DNA from: Bacteroidales bacterium | GTDB taxonomy: Bacteria > Bacteroidota > Bacteroidia > Bacteroidales > P3 | Assembly: GCA_017934545.1 (NCBI GenBank) | Contig: JAGBJI010000005.1 | Location: forward strand, 62,001 to 126,000 | Length of the DNA stretch: 64,000 bases | Direction of reading: 5' to 3' | Shown here: positions 52,687-60,303 of the stretch, piece after piece | Position numbering within the stretch: the stretch's first letter is position 1 | Layout: every line of letters starts with the position of its first letter | Made by a program: the position numbers and the translations under genes | Notes under the pieces: model-generated | What the model was told of the DNA's origin: nothing | Database searches by the model: none | Seen by the model: the letters and a program-made list of their open reading frames with translations, nothing else

Positions 52687-53085
52687 TTAATCATTAATTA
52701 AAACAGAAATGCGGGTTATTAATTCCGATGTTTTATCTATCAATGGTTCTATATCTTCTTTTGTTGCCGTAAATGAACAGTTATAATCGCTTTTTTCCCT
52801 TATTGTCTGAAGTTGTGAATATAATTTGCCGTCTTCTTTAGTTAATTTACCTGTTACAATATAATATTGTCCCAATAACGCCACTACTCCCTTATGTGTT
52901 GAAACGGAATGTTTGTCTTTGATAAGCAAAGCACACGCTGCATGAAATGTTGCATAATACAGTCTGTTTGCAACCATATCCCAATATTCCAATTGTTTCA
53001 AACTTTCTACTTGTGATAAGGTTGTTTTTGCTTTTGCTAATTCTAAATCTACTATTATCCTTCTTTCTTCGTCAGTTAGGCTCAT
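52687..53085 (-). CDS. HEPN-domain protein (toxin-like partner of MNT)
   Basis: A 132-residue all-helical HEPN protein. The motif NRLYYATFHAACALLI gives the Arg-X6-His arrangement of putative RNase HEPN domains. It overlaps the upstream nucleotidyltransferase gene by four bases (ATGA), the standard HEPN/MNT toxin-antitoxin layout in which the MNT protein inactivates the HEPN protein by adenylylation. Whether it is active cannot be judged from sequence. Confidence 0.88.
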   Translation of the reverse strand: MSLTDEERRIIVDLELAKAKTTLSQVESLKQLEYWDMVANRLYYATFHAACALLIKDKHSVSTHKGVVALLGQYYIVTGKLTKEDGKLYSQLQTIREKSDYNCSFTATKEDIEPLIDKTSELITRISVLIND

Positions 53086-53393
53086 AACAATTTGATTTTG
53101 TCCGTTTCAACATTCTTATAAAAAGGCATAAATGACATATTCTGCCACTCTTGTTTGGTGTATAAGACAGGAATGATAGATTGTCCTAACTGCCACCCTA
53201 AATAAGTAAAAGGGTATGCAATATTGTCATAATCCGATTGCTCTAACTTGCTTTTATCTAATAGTATCAACAAATCCCAATCAGAATCAGCGTTTGCATC
53301 TCCTCTTGCTCTTGAACCGTATAAAACAGCATCACCGTTAAGAGGAATCACATCTTTTGCAACTTGCTTTATCTTGTCTATTATATCCGTCAT
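53082..53393 (-). CDS. Minimal nucleotidyltransferase (MNT), antitoxin-like
   Basis: A 103-residue protein with the nucleotidyltransferase signature LYGSRARGDANADSDWDLLI, containing the metal-binding Asp pair. Start at 53393 (MTDIIDKIKQ) is favoured over 53444, because a -7 box at 53410-53418 lies inside the longer reading. Coupled with the HEPN gene downstream by a four-base overlap. Confidence 0.88.
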   Translation of the reverse strand: MTDIIDKIKQVAKDVIPLNGDAVLYGSRARGDANADSDWDLLILLDKSKLEQSDYDNIAYPFTYLGWQLGQSIIPVLYTKQEWQNMSFMPFYKNVETDKIKLL

Positions 53394-53406
53394 ACAAATA
53401 TTATTC

Positions 53407-53433
53407 TCTGCAAAAATACTAATTTTCTTTAAG
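53407..53433 (-). promoter_or_regulatory. Promoter repeat of HEPN/MNT module 1
   Basis: A 27-bp sequence carrying an exact -7 box TATTTTTGC (53410-53418, minus strand), identical over all 27 bases to 54122-54148 ahead of the second module. Confidence 0.7.
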
Positions 53434-53470
53434 TCTATTTGCATATAAAATTTGTTATTTCTAATATGTG

Positions 53471-53809
53471 TTAATCATTTTGTAATAATGATAAAACATC
53501 TTTATGCAGTTGCGGAATATGTTTGATAACTAAACTCCAAAGGAATTCTGGCGTTACACTATCGTAGCCATGAATAACTCTGTTACGTGTATTAATTACT
53601 GCTTTTGCATTATTAAGAATAATGTCAGGGTTATTCTTTAAAAGATGCGTAATAGCCTCTCCCATAATCTCAACATTCCTTTCAACTGCACGTTGTTTCA
53701 TGATATCTTTCTCAAACTCAGCAAAGATTTTTTCACCGTTAAAGAAACTTTCTATTTCTTTACAAGCATTTAAGACGTCAATTAAATATTTTTTTGAGTA
53801 TTCATCCAT
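53471..53809 (-). CDS. HepT-like HEPN protein (DUF86)
   Basis: A 112-residue HEPN toxin-like protein. The Rx4-6H motif is RNRVIHGYD (Arg-X4-His, followed by Tyr), the catalytic motif of HepT RNases, and MKQRAVERNVEIMGEAITHL is typical DUF86 sequence. It overlaps the MNT gene by eight bases. The overall layout is the MntA/HepT system, in which MntA AMPylates the HepT Tyr. Confidence 0.92.
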   Translation of the reverse strand: MDEYSKKYLIDVLNACKEIESFFNGEKIFAEFEKDIMKQRAVERNVEIMGEAITHLLKNNPDIILNNAKAVINTRNRVIHGYDSVTPEFLWSLVIKHIPQLHKDVLSLLQND

Positions 53810-54101
53810 AGATTTTTACTTTTGTACGCTCTACATTATCAAGAAAAACAGGATTGCGGATAGATTTCAATTCCACTAAATCAATTTCTCGTGTCAATAG
53901 TTCAGATAATGCGAATTGCAAAGCGAAATAATTGTCGGCATAATCTTCAATTGGAATAGTTTTAAAACGTACGAGAAAATCAATATCGCTATCGGAATTA
54001 AATTTATCGGTTAGTACAGAACCGAAAACATCCAACGATGCAACATTGTACCTATTGCATAATGATTTTATTGCATCTATATTTTCATCTATAGCTATCA
54101 T
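53802..54101 (-). CDS. MntA-like minimal nucleotidyltransferase
   Basis: A 99-residue antitoxin-like protein. The signature VFGSVLTDKFNSDSDIDFLV carries the two catalytic Asp residues, and a third acidic position is likely in REIDLVEL. It precedes and overlaps the HepT-like gene. The promoter repeat at 54122-54148 lies 21 bases upstream. Confidence 0.92.
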   Translation of the reverse strand: MIAIDENIDAIKSLCNRYNVASLDVFGSVLTDKFNSDSDIDFLVRFKTIPIEDYADNYFALQFALSELLTREIDLVELKSIRNPVFLDNVERTKVKIYG

Positions 54102-54121
54102 ATACTTTTCATTCTAATGTT

Positions 54122-54148
54122 TCTGCAAAAATACTAATTTTCTTTAAG
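54122..54148 (-). promoter_or_regulatory. Promoter repeat of HEPN/MNT module 2
   Basis: Identical 27-bp copy of 53407-53433 with -7 box TATTTTTGC at 54125-54133. It overlaps the last codons of rlmL. Confidence 0.7.
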
Positions 54149-55340
54149 ATACATATATATTATCATTCAATGTTTTGTCTTCCGGTTGTTGTTTGCTCAT
54201 CTTTTTGCTGCCTTCGTACATTTCAAATTTGTAGAGTTTGCATTCCAAGTTGCCGTTATAGACATCTATCTTTTTACTTGGTTTCAAACCGATTTTTTTC
54301 AAGGCAAAAACATCCGAACTTATGACATAAGCCGTACAACCCGTATAATAGCGTTTGAAAGTGTCGCCGATACGTTCGTAAAGTGCTACAATATCATCTA
54401 CTTCCAATCTTTCGCCGTAAGGAGGATTCATTATAACCAATGTTTTCCCCTCGGGACGGTCGCCTTCTTCCATTGCAGAGCGGCAGACGTTGATGTCAAA
54501 ATTAAGTTTTGCGTATTTAATATTTTCTTTTGCTTTATCAACGGCTTCCTGTGACACATCTGTAGCCCAAATCTCGTAATCAAATTCAGTAACTTTCTTG
54601 TCAGCGGCTTCTTTCTCCTGTTTCCACTCTACATTATTAAATTCACTCCATTTTTGAAAGCCGAAACGTTTTCTAAAGTACTGAGCAGGAATATTCATTG
54701 CGTACATAGCGGCTTCAATAGCAATCGTACCGCTACCGCACATAGGGTCAATAAAATTACAATCTTTTTGCCAACCTGAAAGTTGGATAATACCTGCGGC
54801 AGTTACTTCATTAATAGGTGCTTGTCCCGTAGTCTGACGGTAACCACGCTTAAAAAGTTTATCGCCTGAGGAATCAAAAGACAGAGTTACGTCATTACCC
54901 GAAATATGTAAGTCAATCTTTAAGTCAGGATTCTCTTTATCAACCGAAGGCCGCACGTTAAAGTATTTTCTGAACCTGTCGCAGATGGCATCTTTTGTTT
55001 TCTGGGCGGCATATAACGAATGGTTGAAAACTTTTGAAGCAACGGAGGCGTCAATCATAAACGTACCGTCGGGATTCATAAATTTCTCCCATTGCATTTT
55101 GTAAATATTATTGTAAAGTTCCTGTTCGTTCTTGGCAGTAAAGGTTGCAATGGGTTTAAGTATGCAAAGAGCTGTACGCAAACAATAATTGGCACGGTAC
55201 AACAGCCTCATATCACCGTAAAACTCCACTGCACGGTGCAGTTTTGTAATCTCTTTCGCTCCTAATTGCTCCAACTCCTTAGCAAGTACGCCTTCCAAAC
55301 CGTACATTGTCTTGGCAATCATTTTAAATTCCTTATCCAT
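54144..55340 (-). CDS. rlmL: 23S rRNA guanine methyltransferase, RlmL/YpsC family
   Basis: SAM-dependent N2-methylation of 23S rRNA guanine. An N-terminal ferredoxin-like/THUMP region (about 1-155) is followed by the Rossmann methyltransferase with DPMCGSGTIAIEA and the NPPYGERL catalytic motif. At 398 residues it corresponds to the N-terminal half of E. coli RlmL (without the RlmK half), as usual in Bacteroidota and Firmicutes. The C-terminal coding end overlaps the promoter repeat of the MNT/HEPN module. Confidence 0.92.
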   Translation of the reverse strand: MDKEFKMIAKTMYGLEGVLAKELEQLGAKEITKLHRAVEFYGDMRLLYRANYCLRTALCILKPIATFTAKNEQELYNNIYKMQWEKFMNPDGTFMIDASVASKVFNHSLYAAQKTKDAICDRFRKYFNVRPSVDKENPDLKIDLHISGNDVTLSFDSSGDKLFKRGYRQTTGQAPINEVTAAGIIQLSGWQKDCNFIDPMCGSGTIAIEAAMYAMNIPAQYFRKRFGFQKWSEFNNVEWKQEKEAADKKVTEFDYEIWATDVSQEAVDKAKENIKYAKLNFDINVCRSAMEEGDRPEGKTLVIMNPPYGERLEVDDIVALYERIGDTFKRYYTGCTAYVISSDVFALKKIGLKPSKKIDVYNGNLECKLYKFEMYEGSKKMSKQQPEDKTLNDNIYVS

Positions 55341-55421
55341 CCCTTATATTTATTATTTGTTATATATTTTCTTTATAAAATTCTAAAAATCTTGTATTTC
55401 AATTATGCCGTATATTATTTT

Positions 55422-55594
55422 ATTTTTGCCTTATTATTTATCATAGTTGCCTTATCACACTTTATTTTCAAAAAAGCCACTTTTTTCACCTAAAAAACCC
55501 ACTTTTTTGATAAGAAAAACCCACTTTTTTAAGATTAATATTTAACAAGGCAAAATCCTTATCAAAAAAGGTAAAAATAAAATAACGTAAGGCG
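55422..55594. repeat. Brick-built element, CCCAC core
   Basis: Inner cores GCCAC (55476-55480), CCCAC (55498-55502) and CCCAC (55520-55524), exactly 22 bp apart, flanked by A- and T-tracts. Arms are TTTTTGCCTTATTA and AACAAGGCAAAAT, with further bricks AAAAAGG and GTAAGGCG up to the thioesterase stop codon. No gene lies here. Confidence 0.85.
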
Positions 55595-55972
55595 TTATTT
55601 ACTTTCAAATTTCTGTTTATTAACTATAAACCTATTGCATTCTCCTTCGCCTATCTTCTCCCCTTTTGAGGTTGCAATAACGTTAAAGAACAATTTACGT
55701 CCGTCTTGATTAATAAAAGTGCTTTCCAACTGCACCTCATCACCGATTTTTGAGGATTTAAGGTGATAAACGTGCATCTCAACGCCCACAGATATGTAAC
55801 CCTCGGGCAGATATGGCTTAACACTTTTTGAAGATACCTCTTCCATCAATGCAAGTAATTTGGGAGTAGCCAAAACTTCGGCTTCACCGCTTAAGAAGGC
55901 AACGGCAGTGTCCTGAGGTTGCACAATATGTTTTTGAAAACCCTTTACACCTTGGGGAATAGTGATTTCCAT
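55595..55972 (-). CDS. FlK-like hotdog thioesterase
   Basis: A 125-residue hotdog-fold protein. VKGFQKHIVQPQDTAVAFLSG, the helix ATPKLLALMEEVSSK, and SVGVEMHVYHLKSS match the fluoroacetyl-CoA thioesterase-like family (thioesterase superfamily), which hydrolyses acyl-CoA. The physiological substrate is unknown. It is the last gene of a run of minus-strand genes, 20 bases after the glycosyltransferase. Confidence 0.88.
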   Translation of the reverse strand: MEITIPQGVKGFQKHIVQPQDTAVAFLSGEAEVLATPKLLALMEEVSSKSVKPYLPEGYISVGVEMHVYHLKSSKIGDEVQLESTFINQDGRKLFFNVIATSKGEKIGEGECNRFIVNKQKFESK

Positions 55973-55992
55973 AATATGTTATTTTAATTTTG

Positions 55993-57141
55993 TTAAATAC
56001 TTTGTAAAAATTCTTTCAGTTTTTGGTTTCCGAATGTATCAATAAATGATTCTATATTGGCAGAATAATCAATTGTTTCCTTATTGTCCAATATCTCGGT
56101 AATACCTTTAATTAAATTGTCCGCAGAATTATCTTTTATTACAATACCTGTTGAATTCTGCAAAACCTCTTCCTTAATTCCTCCTACGTCTGTTACAACC
56201 ACGGGACGGCGGAAAGCATACGCTGTCATAACTACGCCGCTCTGTGTAGCAGAATAGTAAGGCAGTGCCACCAAGTCAGAGGCAATAAAATACGGTTCTA
56301 TATCCTCGTTGGCAATGTACTGATTGACTAACATAACGCTGTCTTCCAAACCGTACTCTTTGATTTTATCCGTATAAACCTTTATATCACCGTAACATTC
56401 TCCTGCAATCAAAAGCGTAATATCCTTTCTGTCTCGTTTAATCTCCTTAAAAGCCTCTATAAGTCTGTCAAGACCTTTGTAAGGACGGATAAGACCAAAG
56501 AAAAGTATTACTTCTTTAGTTTTAATATTCAAAAAATCTCTTGCAGATTGCTTATCATAACGGTGAAGGTTGTAACAATCATACACAGATAAGGTAGTAG
56601 TGCATACAGGTGCTAAAGGAAAATCTTTTTTTATCTCCTTGCTGATATATTCTGAGGGTGCAATGAAATATTGTGCCTGTTTGAATGTACGTTTCACTAT
56701 TATACGCTCCCAAAAATGCTCTTCGTGGGAAATATAATTATCCGCAAGGAAACAAACTTTTATTTCTTTCTGCCGTTTTCTCAACATCCAAGCCACAAAT
56801 CCTAAACAAGGACCGAAAAAGAACATCCACCAAAGAAAAATTACCACATCGGGTTTTTGATTTTTGATTTCTTTATACGTTTTCAGCCACGTAATAGGAT
56901 TAATACTGGAAAGAATACGTTTAATATTGTCTTTATGTTCGTAATTGATTACCTCAGAAGAATCATATTGCGTTTTGCCCGGGAAAAGTAACGACGGATA
57001 AAGTAAAGTGTAGGAAATACAAAAATAATCATACCCCATATCCGAAATAATGTGGTAAAGATATGCTTCATCCAACGCCTGACCGCCACGGTATGGGTGT
57101 GCAGGGGCAACAACTATGATTTTCTTTTTATCCTGTGCCAT
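55993..57141 (-). CDS. Glycosyltransferase, family 4 (GT-B)
   Basis: A 382-residue retaining glycosyltransferase. The N-terminal half begins KKIIVVAPAHPYRGGQALDEAYL with an internal hydrophobic stretch WWMFFFGPCLGFVAWML; the C-terminal Rossmann half has LFFGLIRPYKGLDRLIEA and the GT4 motif region ATQSGVVMTAYAFRRPVVVTDVGGIKEE. It is next to hddC and hddA, which suggests that it transfers a heptose or related sugar; this is inference. Confidence 0.88.
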   Translation of the reverse strand: MAQDKKKIIVVAPAHPYRGGQALDEAYLYHIISDMGYDYFCISYTLLYPSLLFPGKTQYDSSEVINYEHKDNIKRILSSINPITWLKTYKEIKNQKPDVVIFLWWMFFFGPCLGFVAWMLRKRQKEIKVCFLADNYISHEEHFWERIIVKRTFKQAQYFIAPSEYISKEIKKDFPLAPVCTTTLSVYDCYNLHRYDKQSARDFLNIKTKEVILFFGLIRPYKGLDRLIEAFKEIKRDRKDITLLIAGECYGDIKVYTDKIKEYGLEDSVMLVNQYIANEDIEPYFIASDLVALPYYSATQSGVVMTAYAFRRPVVVTDVGGIKEEVLQNSTGIVIKDNSADNLIKGITEILDNKETIDYSANIESFIDTFGNQKLKEFLQSI

Positions 57142-57145
57142 AATC

Positions 57146-57841
57146 TTAAAATAAATTATCTTTTAACTCCGTCTGTGCCTTATAATAATCTTCGGGAATA
57201 CCTATATCTATAAAGTAACCCTCATAAACAAATCCGCAAATGTCTTTTCTTTTCTCTAAAACCTCTTTTTCAAAGGAGAATTTTTCACTATAAGATGACA
57301 AATCCGTTTTTTGTTTATTCAAAATATAAACTCCTGCATTTATCAAGCCATTTTGACAAAAGCGTTTTTCTTCAAACGAAGTTATTATATTGTTTTCATC
57401 TATTGTTACATTACCATAGCGTTCAAAATCCTGCATCGGCTTTAATGCCAATGCCAAAGGAGGATTTTTTTCTTTATATTGTTTGTATAAATCATCAATA
57501 GGAACTTTGAAAACCGAATCTCCGTTAATTATCATTACATCATTTTGAGTTGTTTTCTCAATTGCAAAACGTATTGCACCGCCTGTTCCCAACGGTTCGT
57601 CTTCTTTAACCCATATTATCTCAAAAGGAAATTCTGTTTTCACTTTTTCAATCCAATCAATTATGATTTGAGCTTTGTAACCTAAAGAAAGAATGATTTT
57701 AGTTATATCATAATTACTCAGATATTTCAACCAATACCAAAGAAAAGGTTTTTTATTTACTTGAGCCATACATTTAGGCACATCACTTACCACCTCACGC
57801 AAACGTGTTCCCAATCCTCCAGCCAAAATCACCGCTTCCAT
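57146..57841 (-). CDS. hddC: Sugar-nucleotide transferase, heptose-1-phosphate guanylyltransferase type (HddC-like)
   Basis: A 231-residue nucleotidyltransferase. The signature AVILAGGLGTRLREVVSDVPKCMA-type N-terminus binds NTP, and MIINGDSVF has the metal-binding Asp. Length and neighbourhood beside a heptose kinase fit HddC, which makes GDP-D-glycero-alpha-D-manno-heptose; related enzymes make other NDP-sugars. It is four bases from the glycosyltransferase gene. Confidence 0.82.
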   Translation of the reverse strand: MEAVILAGGLGTRLREVVSDVPKCMAQVNKKPFLWYWLKYLSNYDITKIILSLGYKAQIIIDWIEKVKTEFPFEIIWVKEDEPLGTGGAIRFAIEKTTQNDVMIINGDSVFKVPIDDLYKQYKEKNPPLALALKPMQDFERYGNVTIDENNIITSFEEKRFCQNGLINAGVYILNKQKTDLSSYSEKFSFEKEVLEKRKDICGFVYEGYFIDIGIPEDYYKAQTELKDNLF

Positions 57842-57883
57842 ACAACAATATTCTAATTCCTATCTTTATATAAACAATTCATT

Positions 57884-58927
57884 CTAATAAATAGTCCAAC
57901 CATGCGGACCTCCGTCGGAAAACTGGAACGGAATCACGTCACCGTCCAACTTACTCAACGCTTTTATAAGATTGCATTTGTCTTCAGGTTTGCATATAAA
58001 GGTAATAAAACCGCCTCCTCCCGCTCCGCTGACTTTACCTGCCAATGCTCCGTTCTGATATGCAGTTTCCATAATACCGTCTATCATTTCGTTGGAAATA
58101 CTCTTGGCAAGACGTTTCTTATCTTCCCATCCCTGACGGATAATAGAGGCAAAACCGTTAATATCTCCGAAAAGAAGACATTGTTTCATATCTTTGGCAC
58201 TTTGCTTTATCTTATGCAACGAATCTATAGTCTTTGTATTACCGTTTTTCGTGTTGTTTTTCTGTTCGTCTATGATTTGGGCGGATTGACGTGATGCTCC
58301 CGTATAATAAAGCACCATACTCTCTTCCAATTCATCTACAATCCAACGCTTAATCTTCAGAGGATTGACAATAACCATATCATCTTTTAAAAATTCCATA
58401 TAATTGAATCCGCCGAATGCCGCTGCATACTGGTCTTGTTTACCTCCGCTTAAGTTTAAATCCAATCTCTCTATCTCATACGCCAATCTTGCCAATTCAT
58501 AATCTCCGACAGGAAGTTTCAACCACTCAACAAAAACCTTAAGTATGCAAACAACCATAGTAGAAGACGAACCAAGACCGCTGCCTGCCGGTGCATCGGA
58601 ATAAGTTGTCATTTTAAAAGACAAAGCAGGTAAATTAAAATCCTTAACTATGCGGTTATAAACTCCTTTACCCAAATCCAAAGTACCGTTAATAGGTAAT
58701 GTTTTTGCAGAGTTATGAATCTCTTTTTTGTCTATATCCTTTGCAAAAATTTCTATTGTATTTGTATCAGTAACTTCCAAAATACAATGGGCATAAAGAT
58801 TGATTGTGGCATTTAAGACCAATCCTCCGTACATATCACTGTAAGGAGAAACATCCGTTCCGCCTCCTGCCAATCCCAATCGCAAAGGTGCTTTAGCCCT
58901 TATGATAAGATTCTTTTTCGTTTCCAT
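57884..58927 (-). CDS. hddA: GHMP kinase, D-glycero-alpha-D-manno-heptose 7-phosphate kinase type (HddA-like)
   Basis: A 347-residue GHMP-family kinase. N-terminal APLRLGLAGGGTDVSPYSD, the ATP loop PAGSGLGSSSTMV, and KVSGAGGGGFITF at the C-terminus match HddA. With HddC it forms the GDP-heptose branch; the isomerase (GmhA) and phosphatase (GmhB) are not in the window. A -7 box TAATTTTGC lies at 58949-58957. Confidence 0.85.
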   Translation of the reverse strand: METKKNLIIRAKAPLRLGLAGGGTDVSPYSDMYGGLVLNATINLYAHCILEVTDTNTIEIFAKDIDKKEIHNSAKTLPINGTLDLGKGVYNRIVKDFNLPALSFKMTTYSDAPAGSGLGSSSTMVVCILKVFVEWLKLPVGDYELARLAYEIERLDLNLSGGKQDQYAAAFGGFNYMEFLKDDMVIVNPLKIKRWIVDELEESMVLYYTGASRQSAQIIDEQKNNTKNGNTKTIDSLHKIKQSAKDMKQCLLFGDINGFASIIRQGWEDKKRLAKSISNEMIDGIMETAYQNGALAGKVSGAGGGGFITFICKPEDKCNLIKALSKLDGDVIPFQFSDGGPHGWTIY

Positions 58928-58948
58928 GGATTGAACTATTATCTTGTT

Positions 58949-58957
58949 GCAAAATTA
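58949..58957 (-). promoter_or_regulatory. -7 box TAATTTTGC for the hddA operon
   Basis: Exact consensus on the minus strand, 22 bases before the hddA ATG. It would drive hddA, hddC, the glycosyltransferase and the thioesterase. Confidence 0.6.
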
Positions 58958-59120
58958 CACAAAAAAAGAGGGAAAAGAGAGGTTTATCGCAAAAATCTTT
59001 GCGGCAAACTTCTGACAAACGCATTATGATGCCGTTTTCAGCGTAATTAACGGTCTTTTTTGCGAAATTTTTAGCCGTTGTAAATCAATAAATTAGTATT
59101 ACCAAGAATTTATCTTGTCT

Positions 59121-59285
59121 TGGTAAGTCGTTTACCACGGCCTGGTAAATGATTTACCATCGCCTGGTAAACGATTTACCACGGCCTGGTAAACGACTTA
59201 CCAGCACGTGGTAATAGCAAAAAACCGCATGATAATAACAAAAAAACTACATGGTAATAATAAAACACTACCTGGTAACAATAAA
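59121..59285. repeat. 22-bp phased palindrome array, TGGTAAACGATTTACCA type
   Basis: TGG (or TGA) of successive units begins at 59121, 59143, 59165, 59187, 59209, 59229, 59251 and 59272: spacings of 22, 22, 22, 22, 20, 22 and 21. The first four units are near-perfect palindromes of the form TGGTAAACGATTTACCA, joined by CGGCC-like spacers; the last four keep TGGTAATA with A-rich spacers. It lies between hddA and the epimerase gene. The remainder of this gap (58958-59120 and 59286-59315) holds nothing I can name. Confidence 0.9.
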
Positions 59286-59315
59286 AAATCAAAAATTTGC
59301 CGTCTGAATCGGCAG

Positions 59316-60299
59316 TTACAACCACTTATTTTCCTTGTACCACTTGATTGTTTGCTCACATCCCCGCTGCAAATCGTAATCCGCAGTAAAGGCAAGGTCG
59401 TTTTTCAAGTCTTCAACGTCGCAATCCCAATTTCTTGCGGCAAGTATATTGTATTTATCTTTGTTCAAAGTGAATTGTTTGCCGACAATTCCGCCGACCC
59501 AATCCAAAAACGACGATATACCTTTCACTATCCACAACGGAAACCGAATACTTATCACCCAAGTGTTCAGAATTTTCTTGGTTATCTCCGAAAATTCCGT
59601 GTCTAAATAGACATTTCCGTCGCTGACAAAGTAAGTTTTGCCCGTAATATGGCTTTCGGATGCTGCAATACAGGCCTTGCACAAATCTTTTCCGTAGATA
59701 AACGTCAGGCGTTGTTTGGGCGTTCCGAGCGTTGCATCTATATGATTTTTAATTGTTTTGAAATACACGAAATAATCGGTTTCACGTGGACCGTAAACGC
59801 CTGTCGGCCTTAAAATTATATAGTTATTTTTGCAATTTTCGTTAATATATTGCTCGGCTTTGAGTTTGCTTTTGCCGTAATGGGTGTTCGGTTCGTTTAC
59901 ATCGGAAACTCTTGCCTGCACGAAGGGATTTGACTTCGCAGGACCGTGTGCTGCAAACGAAGACATGTAAATCAGCTTGACAGGCAGTCCGTTTATGGCG
60001 TCAACCAGATGTTTTGTGAACTCAAAGTTAACTTTAAAGAAATCTTCCGGGCGTTTTGCCTTGGTAAGTCCCGCCAAATGAAACACAGTGTCAAAATTTT
60101 CCGCTTTTAACTGCTGTTTCAACGCATCAGTGTCCGTATAATTCAAATCAATGAACTTTATCCGTGGGTCTTGCAAATATTTTTTGCTGCTTGTTGCCCG
60201 TATTCCCGCAAAAACTTCGCAGTCATTCCTCTCCAACAGCATGTCAACCAACGTTGAACCTATGAATCCGCTCGCTCCTGTAACCAAAAACCTCTTCAT
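59316..60299 (-). CDS. NAD-dependent epimerase/dehydratase, candidate ceramide reductase (CerR)
   Basis: An extended SDR of 327 residues with VTGASGFIGSTLV at the N-terminus and the active site Ser and YGKSK (HYGKSKLKAEQYI). It is downstream of the serine palmitoyltransferase and acyltransferase genes, with only four bases between it and the latter. In bacterial sphingolipid synthesis an SDR-type reductase (CerR) reduces oxidised ceramide after the acyltransferase step, so that role is the best inference. A sugar-nucleotide epimerase is the alternative. Confidence 0.82.
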   Translation of the reverse strand: MKRFLVTGASGFIGSTLVDMLLERNDCEVFAGIRATSSKKYLQDPRIKFIDLNYTDTDALKQQLKAENFDTVFHLAGLTKAKRPEDFFKVNFEFTKHLVDAINGLPVKLIYMSSFAAHGPAKSNPFVQARVSDVNEPNTHYGKSKLKAEQYINENCKNNYIILRPTGVYGPRETDYFVYFKTIKNHIDATLGTPKQRLTFIYGKDLCKACIAASESHITGKTYFVSDGNVYLDTEFSEITKKILNTWVISIRFPLWIVKGISSFLDWVGGIVGKQFTLNKDKYNILAARNWDCDVEDLKNDLAFTADYDLQRGCEQTIKWYKENKWL

Positions 60300-60303
60300 A
60301 ACA

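Noticed and set aside
59121-59285. CRISPR or integron-type array
   Set aside because: 22-bp palindromes are contiguous, with spacers of only about 5 bp, and there is no integrase or cas gene.
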